Made by a program: the position numbers and the translations under genes
NCBI GenBank assembly: GCA_016302585.1
Contig: JAEDNI010000027.1
Coordinates: 1 to 22,374 of the forward strand
DNA: 22,374 bases
Direction of reading: 5' to 3'
Source: Paludibacteraceae bacterium
GTDB taxonomy: Bacteria > Bacteroidota > Bacteroidia > Bacteroidales > Paludibacteraceae
The notes under the pieces: model-generated
What the model was told of the DNA's origin: nothing
The model's input: only the letters and a program-made list of their open reading frames with translations
The model's database searches: none
Shown here: positions 5,840 through 14,163 of the stretch, one piece after another
Layout of the letters: every line of letters begins with the position of its first letter
Numbering within the stretch: position 1 is the first letter of the stretch

Positions 5840-7069
5840 ATGCCAAATAATGCCTTTCAAATAGCCTCGCGTCTATATTTTTCGCAACAGGGTAAAGAAC
5901 GCACTTCCCGACCGGCTGTTCGGGTGGCTTTGGCAGGTATGATTGTTGGGGTGGTGGTGATGATTCTGACGATCTGTATCGTTGTCGGATTTAAGCAGAC
6001 CATCACGCAGAAAGTAGCCGGTTTCGGAGCGCATATTCAGGTCGTTTCGTTCGATAATAACAACACCTATGACCTGCAACCAATCGAGGTGAGTGACAGC
6101 TTGCTGACCCAATTGGGTAGTTATGGGCATGTAGTGGCTACCGCACCGTTTATCACCAAACCGGGCATGCTGAAGACCGATACTGATTTCAAAGGTATCG
6201 TACTGAAAGGCACCGACTATTGGGATTTCTTCGCGTGTAATATTCAAGAAGGGGCACTACCTGCCAAACCCCAAGAGGTGCTTATCTCGAGGGTGGTGGC
6301 GAACCGTTTGGAGTTGCATGTAGGGGATGCAATCATGGGATATTTTGTGGACGAGTCGGACGTTCGAGCACGTCGTTTTACCATCTCCGGAATATACGAT
6401 ACGGGCTTTTTGCAGTTTGATGACTTATTTGTGTTAACGTCGCTCGAAACGGCGCGAAGACTGCAATCGTGGAATTTGAACACCTATTCGGGAGTGGAAA
6501 TTCTTCTCGATGATATTAAAAACCTGAATGAAACTTCCGACGAAATTTACTTCGCGGTAGTGAATAAACTGGACGAAAACGGATACAAAGCTTACTTCGT
6601 GGAGACCCTGCAGGACCAGAACCCGGCCATCTTCGCTTGGTTGGATTTGTTGGATATGAATGTGGTGGTGATCATCGTGCTGATGTTGCTCGTCGCCGGT
6701 TTCAATATCGTCTCGGGATTAATCATCCTGATCTTGGATGGCATTCAATTGATCGGCACGTTAAAAGCCTTAGGGGCAGACAACAGCTTCTTGCGTCGTA
6801 TCTTCCTCATTCAAGCCGCGTTGTTGATTGGCAAAGGGGTACTTTGGGGCAATATCATCGGTTTGGCTTTGGCGGCCCTGCAATATTTCTGTCATGTCGT
6901 ACCCTTGGAGGCCGCTACGTATTACGTAGATGCGGTACCTATTGCCTTTGCGTGGAGCTGGATCATCGTGCTGAATGTGCTGACGATAGGTTTGTCGCTC
7001 CTGATCCTGCTGCTGCCATCGATGATTATAACGAAGATTAACCCGGCACGCGTGATGCATTTTGAATAA
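5840..7069 (+). CDS. ABC transporter permease, FtsX/LolC-LolE family
   Basis: A 409-residue inner-membrane permease of the MacB/LolCDE type: cytoplasmic N-terminus ending in SRPAVRVALAGMIVG, first helix at about 28-49, a large periplasmic domain (about 50-265), then three C-terminal helices (about 270-300, 315-345 and 370-400). The family uses ATP from a LolD-like ATPase to move outer-membrane lipoproteins out of the inner membrane, or acts in a related mechanotransmission process. No ATPase gene is next to it, as is common in Bacteroidota, where this permease is often encoded apart. The stop overlaps the next start (TAATG, 7067-7071), so it is translationally coupled to the GSCFA gene. LolC and LolE cannot be told apart here. 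Confidence 0.92.
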   Translation: MPNNAFQIASRLYFSQQGKERTSRPAVRVALAGMIVGVVVMILTICIVVGFKQTITQKVAGFGAHIQVVSFDNNNTYDLQPIEVSDSLLTQLGSYGHVVATAPFITKPGMLKTDTDFKGIVLKGTDYWDFFACNIQEGALPAKPQEVLISRVVANRLELHVGDAIMGYFVDESDVRARRFTISGIYDTGFLQFDDLFVLTSLETARRLQSWNLNTYSGVEILLDDIKNLNETSDEIYFAVVNKLDENGYKAYFVETLQDQNPAIFAWLDLLDMNVVVIIVLMLLVAGFNIVSGLIILILDGIQLIGTLKALGADNSFLRRIFLIQAALLIGKGVLWGNIIGLALAALQYFCHVVPLEAATYYVDAVPIAFAWSWIIVLNVLTIGLSLLILLLPSMIITKINPARVMHFE

Positions 7070-7917
7070 TGAAGTTACAAACGATCGTAGATATAAAACC
7101 GAGCGATTGGCAAATCGGATATGAGGATAAAATCCTCATGCTGGGTTCGTGTTTCTCGGACGAGATAGGTGCGCAGATGAAGCAGCGCCGCTTATCCGTC
7201 ACCTGCAATCCCTTCGGTACACTTTATAACCCGCTTTCTATTGCGCAGGCTATGCAGATGACAGAGCTACCGGAATTCGTGCAGCACGACGGTCTCTGGC
7301 ACTCTATGGCACATCACGGTTCTTTCTCTCGAGCCGATAGGAATGAAGCAGAGACGGCTATTCGGCAGTCCATTGAGACTATGCAACAAGCCATCCAAGA
7401 AGCGACAGTTGTCATCATTACCTTCGGTACAGCCTGGGTTTACGAGATGAAGGATGAAGGATTTCCTGTTACGGGTTGCGGGGTAGTAGGCAATTGCCAT
7501 AAGTTACCGGAGAGTTGTTTTACCAGAAGACGTCTGACGGCAGAGGAGATTGTAGCGGCTTGGCAACCCGTCATCGCGCAGTATCCCGATAAACATTGGC
7601 TCTTTACCGTTTCTCCTATTCGTCACATCAAAGACGGTTTGCATGAGAATCAGTTGAGCAAAGCTACTTTGTTGCTTGCGATAGAAGAACTCAAAACTCA
7701 GCATCCGGAAGTCAGTTATTTCCCCTCTTACGAAATTCTTTTGGACGAACTGCGCGACTATCGTTTCTATGCCGATGATCTAGTGCATCCTTCCGGCATG
7801 GCGGTGAACTATATCTGGGAGCGGTTTGTAACTGCGTTCTGCAGCACCCAAACGCAGAATGAAATGGTGCTTCAACATAAGCGTTGGAAGCAATCTCAGC
7901 ATATTCCTTTGCATTAA
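7069..7917 (+). CDS. GSCFA-domain protein
   Basis: The family is named for a conserved GSCFA motif near the N-terminus; here it is LGSCFSDEIG (25-34). The 282-residue protein covers the whole domain, including VIITFGTAWVYE (about 114-125), FTVSPIRHIKDG, the SKATLLLAIEEL helix, YFPSYEI and the terminal DDLVHPS motif (about 237-243), which together with the N-terminal GSCFS suggest an SGNH-hydrolase-like fold. No reaction is established for the family as far as I know. There is no signal peptide. It overlaps the permease stop by one base. The downstream gene has its own promoter. Confidence 0.92.
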   Translation: MKLQTIVDIKPSDWQIGYEDKILMLGSCFSDEIGAQMKQRRLSVTCNPFGTLYNPLSIAQAMQMTELPEFVQHDGLWHSMAHHGSFSRADRNEAETAIRQSIETMQQAIQEATVVIITFGTAWVYEMKDEGFPVTGCGVVGNCHKLPESCFTRRRLTAEEIVAAWQPVIAQYPDKHWLFTVSPIRHIKDGLHENQLSKATLLLAIEELKTQHPEVSYFPSYEILLDELRDYRFYADDLVHPSGMAVNYIWERFVTAFCSTQTQNEMVLQHKRWKQSQHIPLH

Positions 7918-7938
7918 GCAAAGATTTTTCACTTTTTA

Positions 7939-7970
7939 TTTGCGTATATCAAAAATTTTTACTACCTTTG
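7939..7970 (+). promoter_or_regulatory. Promoter of the InlB-repeat protein/DPP-IV operon
   Basis: TTTG (7939-7942) and TACCTTTG (7963-7970) are separated by 20 bases. The 19-base stretch around the -33 box, TATTTGCGTATATCAAAAA, is found again before the tRNA-Thr gene. The ATG at 7991 lies about 20 bases downstream of the -7 box. Confidence 0.8.
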
Positions 7971-7990
7971 CAGCGTCTTAGTATGTGCGT

Positions 7991-9250
7991 ATGAAATTGC
8001 TGTGCATTATACTCGCCGTGATGTCTTGGGTTGTGGAATCCAAGAATTCGGTAAGCCGCCAGGGTACTCCTCCGGAGTCTTGTTCGGCGTACTATTCCTG
8101 TTCTTATCAAAAAGGCACCGTTCGTGCGAACGATGTAGCGACGCTTCGAGTGACGTCCCTGGGTGGTATTACCATAGAGGGCGTAGAGGTGTACATGCGT
8201 TCGAATAAGAGTTCCGGTGCGGGTGTGTTGACTTTGAAAGTGAATGGACAGACCGTCGCGACGAAATCGGGTATGTTTATGGAATGGGTCGGTAGTTACG
8301 ATAACGAAAACTTTCACGCAATTTCGCTTCTCTCGACGGCCGTGGACGGAGCGCAGGAGATGGAGATTCGATTGGAAGGTACGGAGAACTCGTTATATAT
8401 CGATAAATACGTCATTACCTACACACCTGTAGCGCCGCGCACGGTGACATTGTTTTACGGAGCGCGTGAGTGTGGACAGTTAATTGAAGCGCAGGGAGGT
8501 GCCGGCGTTGTTCTGCCGCAGGTATCGGACACGGCTAATTGGTATTTCGCCGGATGGAGTGATTCGGATTTCGGTTCCGATACGTCCAAATCCCACACCC
8601 TCTATATGGCCGGAGAACGTTTCTGCCCTTCTTCGGACTGCAGCCTCTGGGCCGTCTTCGCTTGTCAACCGCTGAAGGAAGAAGGCTATATGACGGAATT
8701 GCTGACGGGCACATACATGTACGTAAATAGCACGGGCAATAAGGCCTTGAGTGGTATCCCCGCGGAGGGTAAGATGGCTGCAGCGGATGTGGATAACAGA
8801 AACCTGAACTTGCATTATTACGTGGATTTTACAGACGCACAGACGGCTTATATCACGCATGTAGCGACCGGTACCCCGATAGGATATTCGGGCACGCAGA
8901 TGGCAGCTACGGCTTCTGCCTGGCAGGTCTATCACGAAGGTGACCAGACCCTGTTCTATATGACGTACGAAAACAAGACCTATGTCCTCTGGCTGAATAT
9001 TCAAGACAATAAGGAAACTACTACTTATGCCGGTTTGTTGCCTGCTACGCCGGGAACTTCTCCGATGCACCTGCAGTACGTTCAGACGATCGGGGAGAAT
9101 ACCTTTACCTGTCATCCCGAGTGGACACAGGGAATAGATCGCACTGCCGAAGACGAGAGTGGAGTGCAGGATAAGGCGCGGTTTTTAATGCACTTCGGTC
9201 ATTATGATTTATTACTGATTAACGGACAAAAAATGATTCGTCAACTATGA
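7991..9250 (+). CDS. Secreted protein with InlB-type (Listeria-Bacteroides) repeat
   Basis: A 419-residue protein with a hydrophobic N-terminus (MKLLCIILAVMSWVV) acting as a signal sequence, although the cleavage site is weak. A GTG at 7985 is also in frame, but ATG 7991 fits the signal peptide better. Residues of about 40-145 form a beta-rich domain with VTLKVNG-like strands. Residues of about 150-225 carry an InlB B-repeat-like segment: WYFAGWSDSDFG, TLYMAGERFCPSSDCSLWAVF. The C-terminal half is unassigned, and the last residues (YDLLLINGQKMIRQL) resemble the end of Bacteroidota C-terminal sorting or anchoring tails but are short, so type IX export is only a suggestion. ATGA overlap with the downstream peptidase gene. 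Probably cell-surface or exported; function unknown. Confidence 0.8.
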   Translation: MKLLCIILAVMSWVVESKNSVSRQGTPPESCSAYYSCSYQKGTVRANDVATLRVTSLGGITIEGVEVYMRSNKSSGAGVLTLKVNGQTVATKSGMFMEWVGSYDNENFHAISLLSTAVDGAQEMEIRLEGTENSLYIDKYVITYTPVAPRTVTLFYGARECGQLIEAQGGAGVVLPQVSDTANWYFAGWSDSDFGSDTSKSHTLYMAGERFCPSSDCSLWAVFACQPLKEEGYMTELLTGTYMYVNSTGNKALSGIPAEGKMAAADVDNRNLNLHYYVDFTDAQTAYITHVATGTPIGYSGTQMAATASAWQVYHEGDQTLFYMTYENKTYVLWLNIQDNKETTTYAGLLPATPGTSPMHLQYVQTIGENTFTCHPEWTQGIDRTAEDESGVQDKARFLMHFGHYDLLLINGQKMIRQL

Positions 9251-11277
9251 GACTATTATTAATATTATCTGTTTTATCCGGAATCCTATCCGGAGAGTAT
9301 AATGCGAAAACGCTTTCTTCGGCCGAGCAGGACAGTATCTTAACTGCCCTCTGTCCTGTCGTAGAAGAGGATGGCGTGAGCACCCGTTATCGCTTGGAGA
9401 AAGAGAATGAAGAGCAGTTGTTCCGTCATTCTCAAGTAGCCGATTGGTATGTCTTTGACACTCAAAAGAACAAACGTAAAGCACTTGGCGAAGGTTTGCA
9501 GTTGGGGCGAGTTCGCGATGCGAAGATGAGTCCGAACGGACGATATGTAGCATTCGTTAAAGACAACAACCTCTATATTCATAAATTGGATTTCGGCACA
9601 GAGGTGGCGGTGACGAAGGATGAGAACCCCGATATCATCAATGGGGTAGCGGATTGGCTATACGAAGAAGAGTTTGGTACAACTGCGCTTTTTGCCTGGA
9701 GTCCCGATTCGAAGATGTTGGCTTTTGTGCGTTTGGACGAGACCGAGGTGCCGACGTTCTCTTGGGACGTATATGCAGATACCCAGTATCCGACGAGCGA
9801 GAGTTTACGCTATCCGAAAGCGGGCTGCAAGAATGCCAAGGCGTCGGTGTGCGTCTATGACGTAGCGACGAAAGGCATCCAGCGGTTACAGGTGACCGGT
9901 GAGGGGGGACAGGACGTTTATTTCCCGCGTCTGAGATGGTATAATGCTACCACGCTTTTCGTACAGCGAGTGAATAGGGACCAGAATAAAATGGAGATTC
10001 TCTCTTGTAATGCTAAATCGACGGTTTCCTATCCCTGGTACAGCGAGGAAAGTAAGCAATACTTCGTGGATTACAGTCTGTTTGACCAGTGGATATGGTT
10101 GAGCGACGGTAAGATGATCGTCTTGAGCGAACAGGAGGGTTGGCGTCGGGCGTGTCTATATGGTAGCGATGGTGTCAAGACCCGTGCTCTGACGCCGGAA
10201 GGTATCGATGTGACGGCACTCTATGCTGCGGATGAGAAAGCGCAGATCCTCTATTATCAGGCGGCTCCGACTCCGGCTACCCGACAAATCTACGGTGTGA
10301 GTCTGAAAGCCGGTGCGACTCCTGTTCAGATTTCTGAAGGAGAAGGCATGCACAGTGCCCGTTTTTCACACGATGCACGCTATATGATCGAATGTTATCA
10401 GTCGTTCCAGACACCGAATACCTATGCGTTGTATAAGGCCGAGAAAGGGAAATGGAAAAAAGAACGTGTGCTGGAGGAGAATCAAGCCCTGCGTGAGGCA
10501 TGGCAGGCAAACCAATTACCGGAGCCTCAATGGATGAAAATCCCGAACAGCAAAGGGCAGGACTTGGAAGCCATGTTGATGCTTCCTCTTACCGCTACCC
10601 CCGAAACCCAACACCCATTGATCGTGATGCACTATAGTGGTCCGGCGAGTCAGCGGGTGCTTAACAGATGGCGTAAACGGTTTGAGTACGCTTTGGTGGA
10701 GGCCGGATATGCCGTCTTAATTGTAGATCCGCGGGGTAGTGACTGCAAAGGGAGAGCTTGGCGGAATGAGACCTATATGAGTCTGGGCGTGAAAGAAGCG
10801 GAGGACCTGATAGCAGCGGCCAAGGCTATCGGTGAACGGGAGGATATCGATGCGAACCGTATAGCCTTGATGGGATGGAGTTACGGCGGCTATCAGACGC
10901 TGATGACGATGAGTCAGAAGGGACATCCGTTTAAAGCGGGTGTGGCTATTGCGCCGGTGACCGATTGGAAACTGTATGACAGTGCGTACACGGAGCGTTA
11001 TATGCGTCGTCCGCAGGTGAACGCACGCGGTTATAAGGAAGCGTCGCTGCTCCCCAGAGCGAAGGACCTGACAGGACAGGTGCTCATTATTCACGGGACA
11101 GGGGACGATAACGTACACGTGCAGCAGACGATGCAATATATCGATGCGTTAGTGCAAGCCGATAAGGATTTTGAGATGCAACTCTATCCGGACGACAATC
11201 ATTTCCTCAAGAAAGGCAATAATGCGAAGCACATGCATCGTAAAATTTTAGAGTTCCTTGGTAGAAATCTAAAATAG
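9247..11277 (+). CDS. Dipeptidyl-peptidase IV-like S9 serine peptidase
   Basis: A 676-residue exported or periplasmic peptidase that removes N-terminal dipeptides, usually X-Pro. A short hydrophobic N-terminus (1-16) is a likely signal. The N-terminal beta-propeller (about 50-420) contains the DWLYEEEFG motif (136-144), whose glutamates bind the substrate amino group in DPP-IV. The C-terminal alpha/beta hydrolase (about 430-676) has GWSYGG with Ser545, GTGDDNVH with Asp620 and DDNHF with His652; the spacings (75 and 32) fit human DPP-IV. The start overlaps the stop of the preceding secreted protein (ATGA), so both are made together. DPP-IV-like enzymes serve peptide nutrition in asaccharolytic Bacteroidales; its role here is inferred. 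No transcription stop is visible before the MFS gene. Confidence 0.94.
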   Translation: MRLLLILSVLSGILSGEYNAKTLSSAEQDSILTALCPVVEEDGVSTRYRLEKENEEQLFRHSQVADWYVFDTQKNKRKALGEGLQLGRVRDAKMSPNGRYVAFVKDNNLYIHKLDFGTEVAVTKDENPDIINGVADWLYEEEFGTTALFAWSPDSKMLAFVRLDETEVPTFSWDVYADTQYPTSESLRYPKAGCKNAKASVCVYDVATKGIQRLQVTGEGGQDVYFPRLRWYNATTLFVQRVNRDQNKMEILSCNAKSTVSYPWYSEESKQYFVDYSLFDQWIWLSDGKMIVLSEQEGWRRACLYGSDGVKTRALTPEGIDVTALYAADEKAQILYYQAAPTPATRQIYGVSLKAGATPVQISEGEGMHSARFSHDARYMIECYQSFQTPNTYALYKAEKGKWKKERVLEENQALREAWQANQLPEPQWMKIPNSKGQDLEAMLMLPLTATPETQHPLIVMHYSGPASQRVLNRWRKRFEYALVEAGYAVLIVDPRGSDCKGRAWRNETYMSLGVKEAEDLIAAAKAIGEREDIDANRIALMGWSYGGYQTLMTMSQKGHPFKAGVAIAPVTDWKLYDSAYTERYMRRPQVNARGYKEASLLPRAKDLTGQVLIIHGTGDDNVHVQQTMQYIDALVQADKDFEMQLYPDDNHFLKKGNNAKHMHRKILEFLGRNLK

Positions 11278-11317
11278 TTGATAGTTTAGTTTTTTAATTT
11301 TAAATTTGATATTTTAT
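11276..11317 (+). repeat. Degenerate heptad-like tract before the MFS gene
   Basis: The gap can be cut into six 7-base pieces (AGTTGAT, AGTTTAG, TTTTTTA, ATTTTAA, ATTTGAT, ATTTTAT) running from the peptidase stop to the MFS ATG at 11316. The pieces are only loosely alike and AT-rich sequence easily gives this, so it is a weak parallel to the arrays at 1591-4927. Confidence 0.3.
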
Positions 11318-12572
11318 GACAAAACAAAACAAGTCTTTGACAATTATTACGATCATCGCGATGATGTTTCTTTATGCGATGATTGCGTTCGTAACGAACT
11401 TAGCTGCTCCGGTCGGTAAGATCTGGGAGGAGAGTTTCGCTGGAAATCCGCACTCTGGTATTTATGGCATGTTAGGTAATTTCTGCAATTTCCTGGCCTA
11501 CTTGATTATGGGTATTCCTGCCGGTAATTTCTTAGCTAAATACGGTTACAAGAAAACGGCCCTTACCGCTATTTTCCTGGGATTCATTGGTATCGCTATC
11601 CAGTGGTCGAGTGGTGTGTTTGACAATTTCTTCGTCTATCTGGCAGGTGCTCTCGTTTGCGGATTCTGCGTATGTATGTTGAATACGGTGACGAACCCGA
11701 TGTTGAACTTATTGGGTGGCGGCGGAAACCGTGGAAACCAGTTAAACTTGATCGGAGGTACGTTGAACTCGCTTTCCGGTACGCTTACGCCTATGCTGGT
11801 GGGTGCTATCATCGGAGAGAGTCTGGCGGACAAAGGTATTGACGATGTGAACATTGTGCTGTATATCGCGATGGCTGTCTTTGCGCTCATCTATATCATT
11901 ATTCGTGTCACACCGATGGCGGAGCCGCAGAAGGTGACCGACACAGTAGTTTATGAGCATTCTCCTTGGGCTTTCCGGCATCTCACATTAGGGGTCATCG
12001 CTATCTTCTTCTATGTCGGAGTTGAAGTAGGAGTGCCGGCAGCGCTTATCTCTTATCTGCATAAGAACTTCGGAGCCGGTTATGATGACGCTACCTTCAT
12101 CGCAGGACTCTATTGGTTGCTCATGCTCGTTGGACGTACGATCGGTTCGTTCGTCGGGGGAAAGGTCAGCAGCCGCACGATGGTTATCTGCGTCTCCATC
12201 GGTGCACTCGCACTCATGACAGCGGCGATGCTCTTAGGCGATAACCTGTTAGTGAAGATGCCGACGAACTGGTCATTTACCATGGAGTGCATGCCCATAG
12301 CGGCGTTGCTCATCGTACTCGTTGGATTGTGTACCTCGATCATGTGGGGATCAATCTTCAATATGGCGACCGAAGGACTCGGCAAATATACTGCTAAAGC
12401 TTCCGGTATCTTCATGATGATGGTCGTCGGAGGTGGTATCGTACCGCTCGCTCAGAGTGCTTTCGGTAGCGAACTCATCGGATATATTGTCCCGGTCATC
12501 GGCGTAGCATATATCCTCTTCTACGCTCTTTGGGGTTCTAAAAACGTAAATAAAGACATTAAAATCGATTAA
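11316..12572 (+). CDS. MFS sugar transporter, FucP/GluP-like
   Basis: A 418-residue, twelve-helix inner-membrane proton symporter. The stretch MLNTVTNPMLNLLGGGGNRG and the following QLNLIGGTLNSLSGTLTP (about 127-163) match the FHS (fucose-galactose-glucose) group, as does the acidic residue in FYVGVEVGVPA (about 231-241), where FucP-type carriers couple protons. The immediate downstream gene is a ROK sugar kinase four bases away, so the pair likely imports and phosphorylates one sugar, glucose being the simplest guess. No clear promoter is seen in the 38-base gap after the peptidase gene; it may be read through from the upstream operon. Confidence 0.93.
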   Translation: MTKQNKSLTIITIIAMMFLYAMIAFVTNLAAPVGKIWEESFAGNPHSGIYGMLGNFCNFLAYLIMGIPAGNFLAKYGYKKTALTAIFLGFIGIAIQWSSGVFDNFFVYLAGALVCGFCVCMLNTVTNPMLNLLGGGGNRGNQLNLIGGTLNSLSGTLTPMLVGAIIGESLADKGIDDVNIVLYIAMAVFALIYIIIRVTPMAEPQKVTDTVVYEHSPWAFRHLTLGVIAIFFYVGVEVGVPAALISYLHKNFGAGYDDATFIAGLYWLLMLVGRTIGSFVGGKVSSRTMVICVSIGALALMTAAMLLGDNLLVKMPTNWSFTMECMPIAALLIVLVGLCTSIMWGSIFNMATEGLGKYTAKASGIFMMMVVGGGIVPLAQSAFGSELIGYIVPVIGVAYILFYALWGSKNVNKDIKID

Positions 12573-12576
12573 TAAT

Positions 12577-13533
12577 ATGAAAAAGTATGCTTTAGGTATC
12601 GACTTGGGCGGAACAGGTACCAAGTTCGGTTTAGTCAACGAAGAAGGACAAGTGCTTCGCTGTAAATCTATTCCTACACAACAGTATCCGAATATCGACG
12701 AGTACTGCGATGTTCTGTGCGATGGTCTGAAACAATTGGTGAAGGACGAAGGTCTGACGATGAGTGATATCGTCGGCGTAGGCTGTGGTGCTCCGAACGC
12801 GAATTTCTATTCGGGTTGCATCGAGCAGGCTCCGAACCTTCCGTGGAAGGGTGTGATACCGTTCGCTAAACTCATCAGCGAGCGCATAGGCGTGAAGTGC
12901 ACGATCACGAACGACGCTAACGCGGCTGCGCAAGGTGAAATGATTTATGGCTCTGCGCGTGGTATGAAGAACTGCATCGTCATCACCCTTGGTACCGGTG
13001 TCGGTTCGGGTATTGTGATAGACGGTAAGTTGCTCTACGGACACGACGGTTTTGCCGGTGAGTTGGGTCACTGCAAGATCGATCATAGCGGAAACGGACG
13101 TCTCTGCGGTTGTGGTCAAAAGGGCTGTATTGAGGCTTATGCTTCGGCTACAGGCGTGGCACGTACGGCCAAAGAGATTGTTACTTCTACCACCCAGCCG
13201 ACCTTACTGCGCCAAGTTGCAGACATCAATAACATCACTTCCAAAGATGTGTTTGATGCCGCTGAGAAGGGTGACTTGGTAGCGAAGGAGATCTTTGATT
13301 ACACCGGTCATCTGTTAGGAGAGAAACTGGCTGACTTCGTTCATTTCTCCAGCCCGGAGGCAATCATCCTCTTTGGTGGTCTTACCAAAGCCGGTCACTG
13401 GATTATGGACCCGATTCGTGAGGCGCTTGATGCAAACCTGATGCCGATATGGAAGGGTAAGATCCCTGTATCGATCTCCGTTCTCAAAGACTGCGACGCC
13501 GCTATCCTCGGTGCTTCTTCACTGGCTTGGTAA
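12577..13533 (+). CDS. ROK-family sugar kinase (glucokinase-like)
   Basis: A 318-residue cytoplasmic kinase. The ATP-binding DLGGTGTK lies at 9-16, the catalytic Asp113 in TNDANAA, the sugar-contacting GELGH (161-165), and the zinc motif CGCGQKGC (177-184) with its helper histidine. Lacking an N-terminal helix-turn-helix, it is a kinase rather than a ROK repressor. The position directly after a sugar MFS carrier indicates hexose uptake and phosphorylation; glucose, fructose, mannose or N-acetylated hexoses are all known ROK substrates. Its stop TAA at 13531 overlaps the TTG start of the deacetylase gene. Confidence 0.94.
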   Translation: MKKYALGIDLGGTGTKFGLVNEEGQVLRCKSIPTQQYPNIDEYCDVLCDGLKQLVKDEGLTMSDIVGVGCGAPNANFYSGCIEQAPNLPWKGVIPFAKLISERIGVKCTITNDANAAAQGEMIYGSARGMKNCIVITLGTGVGSGIVIDGKLLYGHDGFAGELGHCKIDHSGNGRLCGCGQKGCIEAYASATGVARTAKEIVTSTTQPTLLRQVADINNITSKDVFDAAEKGDLVAKEIFDYTGHLLGEKLADFVHFSSPEAIILFGGLTKAGHWIMDPIREALDANLMPIWKGKIPVSISVLKDCDAAILGASSLAW

Positions 13534-14162
13534 AACCACGCGATATATGGCAAACACTTTACCCGTATGGCGTATTCCGTACGGGTAAAGATGTTTACCT
13601 GACCTTTGATGACGGTCCTATTCCGGAAGTAACACCTAAGGTGTTAGCTATTCTGGATAAGTACGGCATTAAGGCCACATTCTTCATGGTAGGAGAGAAT
13701 ATTGACAAGCATCCTGAAGTGTTTGCTCAAGTGTTGGCAGCCGGTCATTCTATCGGTAATCACACCTATAATCACCTCAAAGGATGGAAGACAAGTTTCG
13801 ATGAATACATGGGAAATGTGGAAAAATGGGAAGAAGCTGTGTCGCGTAATATGCCCCATGGCTATCATACTCCGGTTCTAAACCGGTTTAGACCTCCTTA
13901 TGGCAAGGCCACTTTCCGTCAACGGAGGGCGCTGCATAAGAGAGGGTACCGGTTGATTTATTGGGATATCTTAACGCGCGATTACGATGCGTCGGTGACT
14001 CCCAAGGCGATGCTGCAGTTAATACAACGGGAGACGCGCCCGGGCAGTATCATTAATTTTCACGACTCGTTGAAGTCGAACGAGCGGATGTTAGAAGTGC
14101 TACCACAAGCCATCGAATGGCTGCAAGCGCAGGGCTATACGCTGCGCACGTTAAATAGTTAA
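13527..14162 (+). CDS. Polysaccharide deacetylase (NodB/CE4 family)
   Basis: A metal-dependent N- or O-deacetylase domain of 211 residues covering little beyond the catalytic module. Motifs in order: TFDDG (26-30, catalytic base Asp28 and metal Asp29), NHTYNH (78-83, metal His79 and His83), RPPYG (122-126), YWD (145-147) and FHDS (178-181, His179). No signal peptide is seen; the family in Bacteroidota often lacks one. The start is the TTG at 13527, seven bases before the end of the kinase gene; the frame has no ATG, GTG or TTG that would fit upstream, and the next ATG would cut off motif 1. A rare start within a stop overlap suggests low, coupled translation. The substrate (peptidoglycan, or a surface glycan) is unknown. 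Confidence 0.92.
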   Translation: MVKPRDIWQTLYPYGVFRTGKDVYLTFDDGPIPEVTPKVLAILDKYGIKATFFMVGENIDKHPEVFAQVLAAGHSIGNHTYNHLKGWKTSFDEYMGNVEKWEEAVSRNMPHGYHTPVLNRFRPPYGKATFRQRRALHKRGYRLIYWDILTRDYDASVTPKAMLQLIQRETRPGSIINFHDSLKSNERMLEVLPQAIEWLQAQGYTLRTLNS

Positions 14163-14163
14163 G

